Shown one piece after another: positions 20,992-32,606 of a stretch of DNA of 64,000 nt. The notes beneath the pieces were generated by a model that worked only from the letters and a program-made list of their open reading frames with translations, did not search any database and had not been told where the DNA came from. A program made the position numbers and the translations under genes. Every line of letters starts with the position of its first letter. The stretch's first letter is position 1. Origin of the DNA: Astragalus membranaceus (taxonomy: Eukaryota > Streptophyta > Magnoliopsida > Fabales > Fabaceae); contig CM076851.1 of NCBI GenBank assembly GCA_039519185.1, positions 31,579,825 through 31,643,824 on the forward strand, in the 5' to 3' direction.

Positions 20992-22517
20992 TCAAGAGAA
21001 TAGATACGGATATCGAGTCCACATATCGTCCTCCAATTCCCAAGTAGCTTCCTCGGTGGAAAAACCATCCCAAACCACTTTGACAATGGGAATTGTCTTC
21101 GTCCGAAACGTTCTCTCGCCACGTTCCATGATGTAACTAGGATGAGGTTGGAAAGACAGGTCCGGTCGAAGGTCAATCGTCTCAGAATTCAACGGCTGAC
21201 CCGGTTCGGGAATGTACTTTCGCAATTGAGATACATGGAATACATCATGAAGATTGGACAATGGTGGAGGCAAAGCAATACGGTATGCTAGTTGCCCAAC
21301 TCGCTCGATAATTTGGAAAGGTCCAATATACCGAGGACTGAGTTTCTTCGCCCGCAATGCCCTACCTGTACCAATCGTTGGTGACAATCTTAAAAATACA
21401 TGATCACCAGGCTCAAACTCCAACGGTCTTCTTCTTTTATCGGCATAGCTCTTTTGCCTACCCTGGGCAGCTTTCATTCTTTCTCTGATTTGCCAGATCT
21501 TTTCAGTAGTTTCATGGACCAATTCAGGTCCTAACAATCGGTTATCGCCGACGTCCCACCAACATAACGGAATTCTACATTTCCTTCCATACAAAGCTTC
21601 AAATGGGGCCATTCCGATACTGGAATGATAACTGTTGTTGTAGGCGAACTCCACTAATGGAAGATGATCCTCCCATTTTCTTCCGTTATCGAGCATAGAA
21701 GCCCAAAGCATATCCTCTAAAGTTTGGATAGTTCTCTCTGTCTGACCATCCGTCTGCGGGTGATAAGCGGTACTAACAAATACCTTAGTCCCCAAGGCTT
21801 CGTTCAAAGCCTTCCAAAATCGAGAAGTGAACTTTGGATCTCGATCCGACACAATACTGGTAGGAACCCCATGCAACCTACTATTTTCTTCAAATATTCC
21901 TCAGCTAACTTGGATACTTTACTGGTCGAACGAACAGGAATAAAATGAGCTGATTTAGTTAACCGATCCACAACTACCCAGATGGAGTCGTTACCGGCTT
22001 GGGACCTTGGCAATGCCATGACAAAATCCATAGAAATGTCTTCCCATTTCCACACTGGCACGTCAAGTGGCCGTAACAGACCAGCAGGCTTTTGATTCTC
22101 TACCTTAACTCTTTGACAAGTTAAGCATCGAGACACAAATTCTGCAATCTCCAATTTCATTCCATGCCACCAATACATCTGTTTTAAATCTCTATACATC
22201 TTGGTAGATCCAGGATGTACAGAATATAGACTTCGGTGTGCTTCCTCTAACACTTGCCTTTTAATATCTTCATCATCGGGCACACAAATTCTACCGTTGA
22301 AGCAAATAACTCCATCACTATCTTCGGTAAAATCTGGCAACATTTTTTGTGATTGCAGCTTCACATCAATTTCCTGTGCTAAGCGAATAGAATCCCTTAA
22401 GGAACTAGAGATCCTTATTTGGCTCAACACTAATCGGTTCCTCTTTTGCTTTGCATTCAGATTCAAGTCTCTAAAAGACTCTAACAATCCCATTTCATGC
22501 GTCATTAACTCTACCAT
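20992..22517 (-). pseudogene. pol: Integrase and chromodomain region of element B pol
   Basis: Two overlapping minus-strand frames (22517-21804 and 21876-20992) show a frameshift within the integrase core, between the first and second catalytic aspartates. The H/C zinc-binding module (HRSLYSVHPGSTKM...CLTCQ) is at about 22230-22110, the core starts at WEDISMDF (about 22050), then SDRDPKF and the glutamate of TDGQTERT near 21740. The C-terminal region ends with a chromodomain-like segment (KVVWDGFSTEEATWELEDDM, about 21060-21005), which in chromoviruses directs insertion into heterochromatin. The gene cannot make integrase without passing the frameshift. Confidence 0.9.
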
Positions 22518-22571
22518 GTGAATGGATTTCCTACTCAGCGCATCAGCTACAACATTGGCCTTTCCTGGATG

Positions 22572-23664
22572 TTACTTCAACTCGAAGTCATAATCCTTTA
22601 GAAATTCTACCCATCTCCTTTGCCTGTTATTCAGTTCTTTCTGATCAAACATATATTTTAAACTTTTGTGATCACTAAAGACTTCGAAACAAGACCCATA
22701 CAGGTGATGTCTCCAAATCTTCAGTGCATACACAATATCTGCCAACTCCAAATCATGAGTCGGAAAATTCTCCTCATGAGACTTCAATTTCCTGGACGCA
22801 TAAGCTACCACTTGTTGATTCTGCATGAGAACACATCCTAAACCCTTCCCAGAAGCATCACTGTAAATTTGGAATTCCAATGACGGATCGGGAAGAATCA
22901 GGATCGGAGCAGAAGTCAACCGAGTTTTCAATTCTTGAAAACATTCTTTACAATCAGCATCCCACGTAAGCGGTTGACCCTTACGAGTTAACCGAGTGAG
23001 TGGAAGAACTAACTGTGAGAACCCTTGAATAAACCTCCGGTAGTAACCTGCTAGACCCAAGAAACTTCTGATCTCTGACTGACGATGGTCGCTCCCAGTT
23101 TAACACAACTTCCACTTTACTGGGATCTGCAGCAACTCCTGATTGGGAAATCACATGTCCCAAAAACTTTACCTCAGGTATCCAGAAATCACACTTCGAG
23201 GGTTTAGCGTACAACTTCTTTTCTCGGAGTATATTCAGAACAATGCGGAGATGTTGAACATGTTCCTCAATGGTCTTCGAGTATACCAAGATATCATCGA
23301 TGAAAACGACTACAAACTGATCCAGGTAGGTGTGAAAGACTCGGTTCATGTAATCCATGAATACCGCCGGAGCATTAGTTAGACCAAAGGGCATCACTAC
23401 GAACTCGTAATGTCCCTACCTAGTACAGAAAGCTGTCTTCGGAATATCTAAGGCTCTAACTTTTATTTGATGATACCCCGACCTTAGATCAATTTTAGAA
23501 AACACCGCAGCACCTCATGGAGAAGCACTCGGTCGAATGAACTTCTTTGATATCAACTCTTCAAGTTGGGATTTCAATTCCTTTAATTCTAAAGGAGACA
23601 TTCGATAAGGAGCAATAGATATTGATCCTGTGCCACGAATCAATCCTATAGAAAACTTTACCTC
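22572..23664 (-). pseudogene. pol: Reverse transcriptase and RNase H region of element B pol
   Basis: The reverse transcriptase is recognisable from MPFGLTNAPAVFMDYMNRVF (about 23397) with the FIDDIL active site and the thumb region, followed by RNase H (IYSDASGKGLGC, about 22875) to 22572. Upstream, about 45 codons that D retains (from WGAPVLLVKKKDG to DDLLDQLR) are missing near 23515, stops occur at 23665 and around 23420, and a frameshift near 23070 separates RT from the segment GLAGYYRRFI. Inactive. Confidence 0.88.
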
Positions 23665-24807
23665 TCAATCTGGAGGTACAGAAGAAACTTCATCCAGAAA
23701 AACATCCAGAAATTCATTCACAACTAGAACAGAAGACAAATCTAAACCAATTTCAGTGGATGCAGATAATGTAATAACATAAGCTTCTGCACCTTGGAAT
23801 AATGGCTGGCTTGCTGAGGTGAAAGAGATAACTGCTTCAGAATTTGTCTTTGTCAATTCAACAGATTTAGAGGCAAGACTGATGGTCTGATTGGCACAGT
23901 CGATTGTAACGTGATTTGCAGTCATCCAATTCATACCCAAGACGATGTCCATACTTCTCATAGGCAAACAAATAAATTCTACAACAAAATTTCTGTCTCC
24001 TATGACAAGTAGACAATTTCGACACAATGATTGGGTCTGGACACGACCCTTTGCAGCAGTTAAGATAGTTATCGGCTCGGATAGTGGTGACAACACTAGT
24101 CCCAACCGATCCACACATGATTGAGCTATAAAACAATGGGTTGCACCAGAATCATATAATATACTGACAGAGTTATTGAAAAGAGATCCCATACTCCTCA
24201 GTAAATTGTCCGCAGGTGTGACTGTCTTGGCATCTATAGTGTTTATTCGCCCGCGTGTTGGAGCAGCTTGAGCTTCCTTGAAACTCTTCCTTGTTGGGCA
24301 CTCTCTACCATAGTGACCCTCTACATTACTATAATAGCACCGATTAGATCTTTGCTTACAATCACCACTATGATGCTTTCCACAGTTAGGACATCTTTTG
24401 ACCTTTGAAGAATCAAAGAATTGCACCTGCTTTTCCTTTGATGAAATTATCTTAGGACTTTGTATTCGGAGTTGATAATTCAACTACCTTCTTTCCTTTC
24501 CATTACTCTCTTTTAGGTCATCCTCGGCGACATAGGCTGGTTGCATTAATGCAGCATAATTAGTGAGAGTATAAGGACCGAGACCCTGAGTCATATAAGT
24601 ACGAAGGCCCCTCTTATACATCTGCATCTTCCATTCCTCATTCGGAGCATACTTTACCACTTGGTAAATCTGAGACAACTTCTCAAACTTAGCGATGTAT
24701 TCTTCCACCGTCATGTCACCTTTCCTGAGGATGCACCGGTTGGAGATTCCGGTCTTGGTTGAGGATTGCGTCTTGATCATCCTGTCATAATTCCGCTTAT
24801 AATGCAC
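23665..24807 (-). pseudogene. gag: Gag and protease region of element B
   Basis: Gag is reduced: its first 110 or so codons seen in D are absent, leaving from about GDMTVEEYIAKFEKL onward (24807-24484), where a stop interrupts. The second frame (24483-23665) holds the zinc-knuckle region CYYSNVEGHYGREC, in which the second cysteine is replaced by serine, and the aspartic protease motif LYDSGATHCF near 24150. It stops at 23665 after SSVPPD. No acceptor-like TTTCGCAG is kept before the gag start, unlike A and D. Confidence 0.85.
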
Positions 24808-26489
24808 TAAGTATTGAGTTGATCGGGTTCAATGTCTCTTAGAATCACAAGTATAATTACAACAAGGACTAACAAGGAAGCGACTCAACCCTAAACTAAG
24901 TCTGACTAGGTCGAACTGCCCTGATACCAACTGTAACATCCCGGTATTTTTAGCTAGTAGAAATACCTAAGTCCACCATCCCTAATTTATCAGAGATAAT
25001 ATTTTCTGTTTAGATACTGAACACCACTATAAATTTTTCGCTGAATAATAACAAATCCGTCTTAATCATAATTAAAACCACAACGGTTTACTAACCATCA
25101 ATCATCAGGAGGACTTAGTGTTCAATACCATCAAAAGAAAACGCGGAAACAATACATAACGTATACATCCGGTATCGACATAATGTTATGATACAAAGAT
25201 AACAAGGGAAAAACATAAGCTTAAACATAAAAGCTAAGTCTTCAGCAAACTCCCGAGTAATCATCTACTCGTGCCTCTTTGATCTCCACTTTCCCTGTTT
25301 ATCTGTAAAACCACAACATATAAACAATGAGATACAATCTCAGTGGGTTCTACCGAGATCCCTAACAATGCTCTCGGTTCAATTATGAATCCTATTTAAC
25401 TTAACACGACACCGACTGCGCGAACGCTAAACCCCGGTAAACCGTATTATAGGACTTTCTTTCATTCGTGGTTTAATTCATAACCACGTGCATTATCAAT
25501 CAACACGACAACGACTGCATTACTGCTAACCCCGGTTAACGTGTTATAATTCAGTACGGCACCGACTGCATTACTGCTAAACCCCGGTGAATCGCACAAC
25601 AACTTTTTAACATAACACCGACGACATTACTACTAAACCCCGGTGAACCCCCTTACCAATAGTACTTTCCCTAATGGTATACGGTCCTAGGGTAAGGGAT
25701 CATGACTTCCCCGCCTAGTATGTTAACCTCGTGGGTCGTCACCCACACTCGATATAATATATATATCCACCCGCATTGGGCCGTGTCCTAAACTAGATAT
25801 AATTTATATATCGTAACTATCAATTGAACATTTAGTTCATTGACATTAAACCATTAATTGAACATTTAGTTCCACATAACATGTGTATCACGTGTTCGCT
25901 CCCGTATACTATTTTTACGGTTTTTCGAATTAAACATAACTTTGCAAACCATTATTAAAAACCTTTGAAAACATATTCAAAATCATGGCATTATAAGCCT
26001 AATATCATTGGACAAGGGTTAGGAAAGGATTAGAAGAGGATTGGAATCGAACGGGATCATTTCGGACAAGTTTATAAAATTTGGACAGAACACTGCACAC
26101 GGTCCGTGCTCCCATATGCACGGGTCGTGAGCCCTGTAATTCATTTTCGAAAACAGAAACAGAACGAGACGCACAGTCTGTGCTGTGAATATATGCCTTG
26201 ACAGGAATAATCAGGTTTTGATGATTGACAAAAGAAGGGCAAAAAGGTCAAGACTGCAAAAAGCGGAAAAATGCAATCAAGCTCAGTCAAGAATTATTTT
26301 ACTGTTGTGTGTGTTTAGGATATTATTGTAAGTGAAAATAAAGCTCTCAAATATAAAATAAATCACACACTCACAAATGTTTCTCATATAAATAATTTTG
26401 CATGAAAATATTTTTAAACAAACCTCATGCATGCAAGATTAAATAGGACAAGCACAAAAAATGTGAAAATGTTTTTAGGAAGGCATACA

Positions 26490-26976
26490 ATCGATTTTAG
26501 CATACCATATTCAAGTAAGAAATCGATTTCCATTCTTTTCTCATTGGAGTATGAAATCGATTTCTAACTCCAAATAAAAGAGGATAATCGATTTCCAAGT
26601 TGGTTTTAAAAGAAAAGAATCGATTACTTAGTTTCCTTTTTTGAAAGAGACATCAATTTTCAGAGCAAGGAATCGATTACTTGCCTAGCCTTTCCAGAGC
26701 ACAAAATCGATTTTATATTGAGTATGAAAGGCATAAAATCGATTTTCACATACTCTATTTTGAAGCACATAATCGATTGTCACTTGCTTCCTTAATTAAA
26801 TGAAAATCGATTTCAAACCTTTTCCTTTAAACTACATAATCGATTCCCTAATCTATTATTGAGCACATAATCGATTCATTCATATTTCAACAGAGCACAT
26901 AATCGATTCCTTATCCTAGATCTAATCAAGCATGAAATCGATTATGCATCTTAGGCAAATCAGGCACACAATCGAT
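26490..26976. promoter_or_regulatory. Phased array of 15 AATCGATT-type palindromes in U3
   Basis: ATCGAT begins at 26490, 26522, 26556, 26587, 26619, 26672, 26706, 26738, 26772, 26806, 26839, 26870, 26902, 26937 and 26971. Steps are 31-35 bp except one of 53 bp, within which a decayed site (ATCAAT at 26652) sits 33 bp from its neighbour. Flanks differ from those of SIRE element 1 (AAATCGATTT rather than GAATCGATTC), so the two arrays are not recent copies of each other. Repeated at 30399-30885. Confidence 0.85.
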
Positions 26977-26998
26977 TTCTACATCTCTTCATTTCATT

Positions 26999-27030
26999 CA
27001 ACGGTCATATTTTCTATACGCCTATAAATA
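26999..27030 (+). promoter_or_regulatory. Core promoter of the second SIRE element: CAACGGTC and TATA boxes
   Basis: CAACGGTC at 26999-27006 (TTCAACGGTCA matches the mitosis-specific activator consensus at all but one position) and TATAAATA at 27023-27030. The last palindrome ends about 45 bp upstream of the TATA box. Confidence 0.75.
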
Positions 27031-27260
27031 GCAGCCTCACTCTTCACTTTCAACCAACGACTCACTCTTGCATCTGAGATCTATTATTCCTCTCATCACT
27101 CTCATACTACTCTTTCACTTGCATATATTTTATTTTGAGAGCTCTATATTTCACATAGTTTGATATTGTATTACTGTGCTTCAACTTGTTTTATCCACAC
27201 TACTGAGTGTGCTATCAAATTTGTTTCTTCTCATTTGTTGGGTGTGATCCCAAGGTATTC

Positions 27261-27343
27261 AAGAGAGGTGATATCTCTTGGTGTTTTCTAGAGAGGTGAT
27301 ATCTCTAGGTTTTAAAGGTTTTCTTTCAGGGAGGTGATATCCC
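27261..27343 (+). other. Three leader RNA hairpins with one loop, GGTGATA
   Basis: Hairpin 1 (27261-27279): AAGAGA/TCTCTT. Hairpin 2 (27288-27308): CTAGAGA/TCTCTAG. Hairpin 3 (27329-27343): GGGA/TCCC. All have the loop GGTGATA, and the stems differ but pair perfectly. They lie about 230-320 bp after the TATA box and so in the leader RNA. Confidence 0.7.
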
Positions 27344-27660
27344 GGTGTTGTAAGTTCTTGATTGTAAAGGTTTCTAGCTGAACCTGTTTTAAAAGCTAGT
27401 GATTAGTTGAAATCCCTTGGAGCATTCCTCGGGGACTGGACGTAGGCCTGTGGTTTGGCCGAACCAGTATAAATCTCTTTGTGTCATCTTCTTCCCTTCA
27501 TCTCCTTTATTTTTGCAAGTTATTCTATTGCTTTATCACAGGTATTTAAATTCAAGCATCTTTATTTGATCAAAATCTTTTTAAGTGTTTAATTTTAAGT
27601 GCTATTTTTAAATTCACAATTCACCCCCCCTCTTGTGTTTGAAGTCTCTTGGTCAACAAG

Positions 27661-27672
27661 TGGTATCAGAGC
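27661..27672 (+). other. Primer-binding site of the second SIRE element
   Basis: TGGTATCAGAGC, two bases after the LTR end; the standard initiator tRNA-Met site, intact. Confidence 0.9.
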
Positions 27673-27710
27673 TAGACTCTTGGTCAAGACTAACTGTCTC
27701 AAGAGGCAAG

Positions 27711-29360
27711 ATGACTTCAAATGACTCCTTAAACAGACCCCCATCTTTCAATGGTGAAGGGTATGATTATTGGAAAACAAGAATGAAAATTTTTATTGAG
27801 GCTGTAGATTGTGATATTTGGGATACTGTCATAAATGGTCCGTTTGTTCCCACTCATCTCGTTAATGATGAAATGGTGAACAAACCTAGATCTCTTTGGA
27901 CCAAAGAGGAAAAAGAAAAGGTTTAATACAATTTGAAAGCTAAGAACATCATCACAACTGCTTTAAGCATCGATGAGTTCTATCGCGTATCAAACTGTAA
28001 AACCGCCAAGGAAATGTGGGACGCCCTCCAAGTGACCCATGAAAGTACTACCGAGGTCAAAAGGGCTAGAATGAACACATTAACTCATGAGTATGAACTA
28101 TTTAAGATGAAACCGGGTGAAACCATCCAAGAACTAAACAAACGTTTCATCCACATAGTTAACCATCTCAGAGGCCTTGGAAAATCCTTCGAAAATGCGG
28201 ATTTGACCAATAAAGTGCTACGATGCCTAAATAGAAATTGGCAACCCAAAGTGACGGCTATCTCGGAATCAAGAGACATATCCTCTATGGACTTAACTAC
28301 TCTGTTTGGAAAATTGCAGGAACACGAACTCGAATTAAATCGACTCATTGAAAGTGAGGAAGGTGAAAAAAATAAAGGACTTGCGCTAAAAGCATGTATC
28401 AAAGAAAGTGACACAGAAGATTATGACAGCTCCAATGAAAGTGATGAAGACATGAGTAAAATGGTTCGAATGTTCAAAAAGTTCATGAGGTATAAAGGTA
28501 AACCAAATCCTCAAAGCAAAAATGAGGAAGGAACTTCCTTCAATCCAACATGTTATAAATGTGGTAAGAAGGGGCACATAAAGCCGGATTGTCCTCAAAG
28601 TCAAAAACATAGAGATCTTCGAAAGAAATCAAAAGGAAAAAGGGCGTATATCGCTTGGGATGAAAATGACATGGAGTCATCCGATGAATCTGAAGAAGAG
28701 GTAGCAAAACTATGTCTCATGGCAAAGCATGAGGAAGATGAGGTAAACTCCGTTGAAACTGAACTTGATTTAACTTATGATGAGTTGATTAGTATTTGTG
28801 AAGAATTAAATAATGAGTCGAGTAAGCTTAGAAAAATTGTTTCCACTTCAAAGAAAACTATTTCCTCTCTTCAATCTAAAATCGAAACTTTAAACAAGGA
28901 AATAGAAATTCTTAAAGAGAAACAAATTTCTGTAAGTGAGGTCTCCTCGTGCAACTCTTATGAAAATAAAAAGGATAGTACTTTCAAATGTGAAGAGTGC
29001 AATGTTTTGAAAAACAAAGTCAATGATTTGCACAACACTCTTGCAAAATTCACCATGGGAAGAGACAATCTTAATATCATTTTGGGAAATCAAAGGGGAA
29101 CTTATGATAAAGCCGGTTTGGGCTATCAACCAAAGAATCATGAAAAATCTTTCAAAAAGTTTTTTAGTCCCAACACAACTTCTAGTAGCCCTTTTACAAA
29201 ATGTTATTATTGTGGTAGAAAAGGTCATACATCTTCTATTTGTAATGCAAGAAAGAATATTGATATGAATAACAAATGGAAGTGGATTCCAAAAGGCACA
29301 ATTCCCAAGACTAACCCAAAAGGACCCAAGATGATTTGGGTACCAAAAGCCAAAAATTGA
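27711..29360 (+). pseudogene. gag: Gag of the second SIRE element, one nonsense codon
   Basis: 549-codon frame with a single TAA at 27924-27926 (codon 72); the frame is the same on both sides. The start ATG follows the primer-binding site and is followed by NRPPSFNGEGYDYWKTRM, the SIRE gag hallmark. Two CCHC zinc knuckles: CYKCGKKGHIKPDC near residue 281 and CYYCGRKGHTSSIC near 498, with an acidic Ser/Glu stretch and a coiled-coil-like region between. Ends TGA at 29358. Only this domain of the element is nearly preserved, although its own LTRs are identical, which suggests the nonsense codon is recent or that gag is also supplied in trans. Confidence 0.9.
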
Positions 29361-29397
29361 TTTTGTGTTGTAGGTGTGCTTGAAAGCCAAAAGCTCA

Positions 29398-29850
29398 AAG
29401 TGGTATCTAGATAGCGGCTGTTCAAAGCACATGACAGGAGACTAAGAGAAGTTCTCTCATTTAGCTCCAAAAAGAAGCGGACTTGTGTTTTATTGTGACA
29501 ATACAAAAGGTAAAATTAGTGGCGTCGGCACTATTGGTAAGAAACTAAATCCTGTTTTGAAAATGCACTGTTAGTTGAAGGCTTGAAGCATAACTTGCTA
29601 AGTAGTAGTCATCTGTGCAACAAAGGTAATAAGGTTGTGCTTGATTCTTATACTTGTCTTATGATTGAAATTACTATGCACTCGTTATTACTCTCGCTAT
29701 ACATGGACCTTGTTTATTTTTTCATAAAAACGACGCTTTTGATGCTTTTCGAAAATTTGATAAGATCATTGCATCTATCCGAAGTAATCACGTGGTGAGT
29801 TCCAAAATGAGGCTTTTGAAAATTTTTGCAAATTGTTTTTCACTTATCAT
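29398..29850 (+). pseudogene. pol: Remnants of protease and integrase from deleted pol
   Basis: After gag, a protease start with DSGCSKHMTGD is readable at about 29404-29442, then a TAA, then further protease-like codons with stops and shifts to about 29700. A short piece at about 29725-29850 resembles the integrase core around the second aspartate (IRSNH, EFQNEAFENFCK), after which the pol sequence ends. Reverse transcriptase and RNase H are entirely missing. Confidence 0.75.
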
Positions 29851-29904
29851 TGGAATATATGCATTGACATGATTTATTTATTTTTCCCGCTTTTTGATAA
29901 TGCC

Positions 29905-30092
29905 AAAAGGGGGAGAGTTATGTGATTTGCATGTTTCAGGGGGAGTATTCTTTAAATGTTTGCATATAGAAAGGGGGAGTATAATCTGCGCTTATCTCTG
30001 ATATATACACTGTTTCAAAATATTTCTATTCTAACCCTTTCATTGAGCAAATCCCTCCTAAAGATGTTTGTCATCATCAAAAAGGGGGAGAA
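29905..30092 (+). other. Polypurine tracts before the 3' LTR
   Basis: AAAAGGGGGAG at 29905, AGGGGGAG at 29938, AAAGGGGGAG at 29970 and AAAAAGGGGGAGAA at 30079-30092 directly against the LTR. Four tracts, as in SIRE element 1. Confidence 0.8.
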
Positions 30093-31560
30093 TGTGAATA
30101 TATGCCTTGACAGGAATAATCAGGTTTTGATGATTGACAAAAGAAGGGCAAAAAGGTCAAGACTGCAAAAAGCGGAAAAATGCAATCAAGCTCAGTCAAG
30201 AATTATTTTACTGTTGTGTGTGTTTAGGATATTATTGTAAGTGAAAATAAAGCTCTCAAATATAAAATAAATCACACACTCACAAATGTTTCTCATATAA
30301 ATAATTTTGCATGAAAATATTTTTAAACAAACCTCATGCATGCAAGATTAAATAGGACAAGCACAAAAAATGTGAAAATGTTTTTAGGAAGGCATACAAT
30401 CGATTTTAGCATACCATATTCAAGTAAGAAATCGATTTCCATTCTTTTCTCATTGGAGTATGAAATCGATTTCTAACTCCAAATAAAAGAGGATAATCGA
30501 TTTCCAAGTTGGTTTTAAAAGAAAAGAATCGATTACTTAGTTTCCTTTTTTGAAAGAGACATCAATTTTCAGAGCAAGGAATCGATTACTTGCCTAGCCT
30601 TTCCAGAGCACAAAATCGATTTTATATTGAGTATGAAAGGCATAAAATCGATTTTCACATACTCTATTTTGAAGCACATAATCGATTGTCACTTGCTTCC
30701 TTAATTAAATGAAAATCGATTTCAAACCTTTTCCTTTAAACTACATAATCGATTCCCTAATCTATTATTGAGCACATAATCGATTCATTCATATTTCAAC
30801 AGAGCACATAATCGATTCCTTATCCTAGATCTAATCAAGCATGAAATCGATTATGCATCTTAGGCAAATCAGGCACACAATCGATTTCTACATCTCTTCA
30901 TTTCATTCAACGGTCATATTTTCTATACGCCTATAAATAGCAGCCTCACTCTTCACTTTCAACCAACGACTCACTCTTGCATCTGAGATCTATTATTCCT
31001 CTCATCACTCTCATACTACTCTTTCACTTGCATATATTTTATTTTGAGAGCTCTATATTTCACATAGTTTGATATTGTATTACTGTGCTTCAACTTGTTT
31101 TATCCACACTACTGAGTGTGCTATCAAATTTGTTTCTTCTCATTTGTTGGGTGTGATCCCAAGGTATTCAAGAGAGGTGATATCTCTTGGTGTTTTCTAG
31201 AGAGGTGATATCTCTAGGTTTTAAAGGTTTTCTTTCAGGGAGGTGATATCCCGGTGTTGTAAGTTCTTGATTGTAAAGGTTTCTAGCTGAACCTGTTTTA
31301 AAAGCTAGTGATTAGTTGAAATCCCTTGGAGCATTCCTCGGGGACTGGACGTAGGCCTGTGGTTTGGCCGAACCAGTATAAATCTCTTTGTGTCATCTTC
31401 TTCCCTTCATCTCCTTTATTTTTGCAAGTTATTCTATTGCTTTATCACAGGTATTTAAATTCAAGCATCTTTATTTGATCAAAATCTTTTTAAGTGTTTA
31501 ATTTTAAGTGCTATTTTTAAATTCACAATTCACCCCCCCTCTTGTGTTTGAAGTCTCTTG
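30093..31560 (+). repeat. 3' LTR of the second SIRE element, last 7 bases missing
   Basis: Begins TGTGAATATATGCC after the polypurine tract and follows 26184-27651 without visible differences, ending at GTCTCTTG. The next bases, ACAGCATTG, align with the host LTR (ATAGAATTG at about 18581) and not with the LTR end. Confidence 0.93.
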
Positions 31561-32606
31561 ACAGCATTGTATTTTATCCCGTTTTCGCATTTTTCGTCGT
31601 TCCGATCAATTCTGATACCTGTTCCAGTCCAGTCCCAATATAAAAACAGTCCAAAAACATATTCAAACAACAATGATCATCATCAAATCATCAATCAAAC
31701 AATCCAAAAACCAATTGGACATAAAACGTGAATTTCATACAAAATACTTTTTCGACCACGAATCAAAAACCGAAACACGTTTCACAATTTAAGTGTATTA
31801 ATTCAAAAACCTAAACTTGAGTAAAACTCACCTATCGTGATGAAAATCACGAAACACCGAGACTTTCCGCAAAATTGCATTTCCGACAAAACCACACGAA
31901 CGTTCCCCGAATCAACTCCACGTTCCGGCGACACCCGTATCCGCTTCCAAAGCTTTCCATTCAACCATGAGGCACCCAAGAACACTATTCATCATCCCTA
32001 ACCTCTAATTTGCTTCAACACATAAAATCCCAAATTTGAGCTCCATAACCCTACTCAACCAAACTTTGATTTCTCCACCTCAACTTAGCAATCAAGCTGT
32101 TGCTTGTGTTTCCCAAGCTTCCAAACTACCTAAAAGAAGATGAAAGCTCCAAAATCTCTCTCTCTTCTCCCTAATTTCGAAAATGGCAACAAGAGGGAGA
32201 GTGAGTTGTTTGTGATGATGTTGGAATCAAATGGAAGATGATAAAATGGTGATCATTTCTTATGTTGGAAGGATGAAGTTTTGTTGAATCAATGATCCCC
32301 CTTTTTCCTCTTCTTCCCTCAAACCCATTTCTTTTCTTTCTTTCTTCATTTCCTCTCTTTTCTTCTTTTCTTCTTCTTTTCCCCTTCTCTGTTTCACGCT
32401 TCCTTTCTTTCTTTCTTAATTCTATTTTCTTTCTTTTCTTTCATATATATATACATATATATTTAAGTGGTAATATGGTCAAAGACCATATTGCCCTTAA
32501 TCCGTTTTATCCGGCTAACGATACTGACACAACCAATAATTAAATTTAGCACTCAAAAAAGTTACCAATCAAGTACTAAATAAATTCAATTGGGGTAACA
32601 TCCAAA

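Larger units (their letters stand above)
26184..27658 (+). repeat. 5' LTR of the second SIRE element
   Basis: 1475 bp from TGTGAATATATGCC to TTGGTCAACA, repeated at 30093-31560. Contains a 15-palindrome array (26490-26976), CAACGGTC and TATA boxes, three leader hairpins (27261-27343) and a C tract near the end. Confidence 0.95.
26184..31560 (+). mobile_element. Second SIRE-type Ty1/copia element, non-autonomous: gag kept, pol lost, identical LTRs
   Basis: 5.4 kb; two LTRs (1475 and 1468 bp) in which I saw no difference apart from the last 7 bases missing in the 3' copy. The interior is only 2.4 kb: primer-binding site, a gag frame with one nonsense codon, about 0.45 kb of protease and integrase remnants, and polypurine tracts. 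This corresponds to the class called terminal-repeat retrotransposon with gag domain (TR-GAG). Without pol it must have been moved by proteins of a related element. The 3' junction is deleted: the last 7 LTR bases, the target duplication and about 30 bp of host LTR are gone, through TTG microhomology. Confidence 0.9.
17300..32606 (-). mobile_element. Ty3/gypsy Tekay-type chromovirus element B, degenerate, with two nested insertions
   Basis: Reading on the minus strand: 5' LTR (32606-24932, itself split by the second SIRE element), primer-binding site TGGTATCAG (24929-24921), gag, protease, reverse transcriptase, RNase H, integrase and chromodomain (24807-20992), 3' LTR (20940-17300, split by a solo LTR). 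The order RT-RNase H-integrase defines Ty3/gypsy and the C-terminal chromodomain defines chromoviruses. Coding regions carry several deletions, frameshifts and stops. The outer edge of the 5' LTR lacks the final GGGGATGTTACA seen at the other LTR, and no target duplication can be found, so the right junction has been rearranged. Confidence 0.9.
24932..32606 (-). repeat. 5' LTR of element B, split by the second SIRE element and truncated at its outer end
   Basis: Plus-strand start TGTAACATCCCGG at 24932. Minus the nested 26184-31560 it is about 2.3 kb and follows 17300-20940 closely. The outer end stops at about 32606 after GGGGTAACATCCAAATTAATTC, where the sister LTR continues for about 30 bp to GTTACA. 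It retains the GTGAGTT box (minus, 31831-31825) and two and a half palindrome sites (26094-26181). Confidence 0.82.

Noticed and set aside
32292..32543. Phe/Leu-rich frame in the 5' LTR of element B
   Set aside because: Translation of a pyrimidine-rich tract (TTTCTTTC) and not conserved in the sister LTR.
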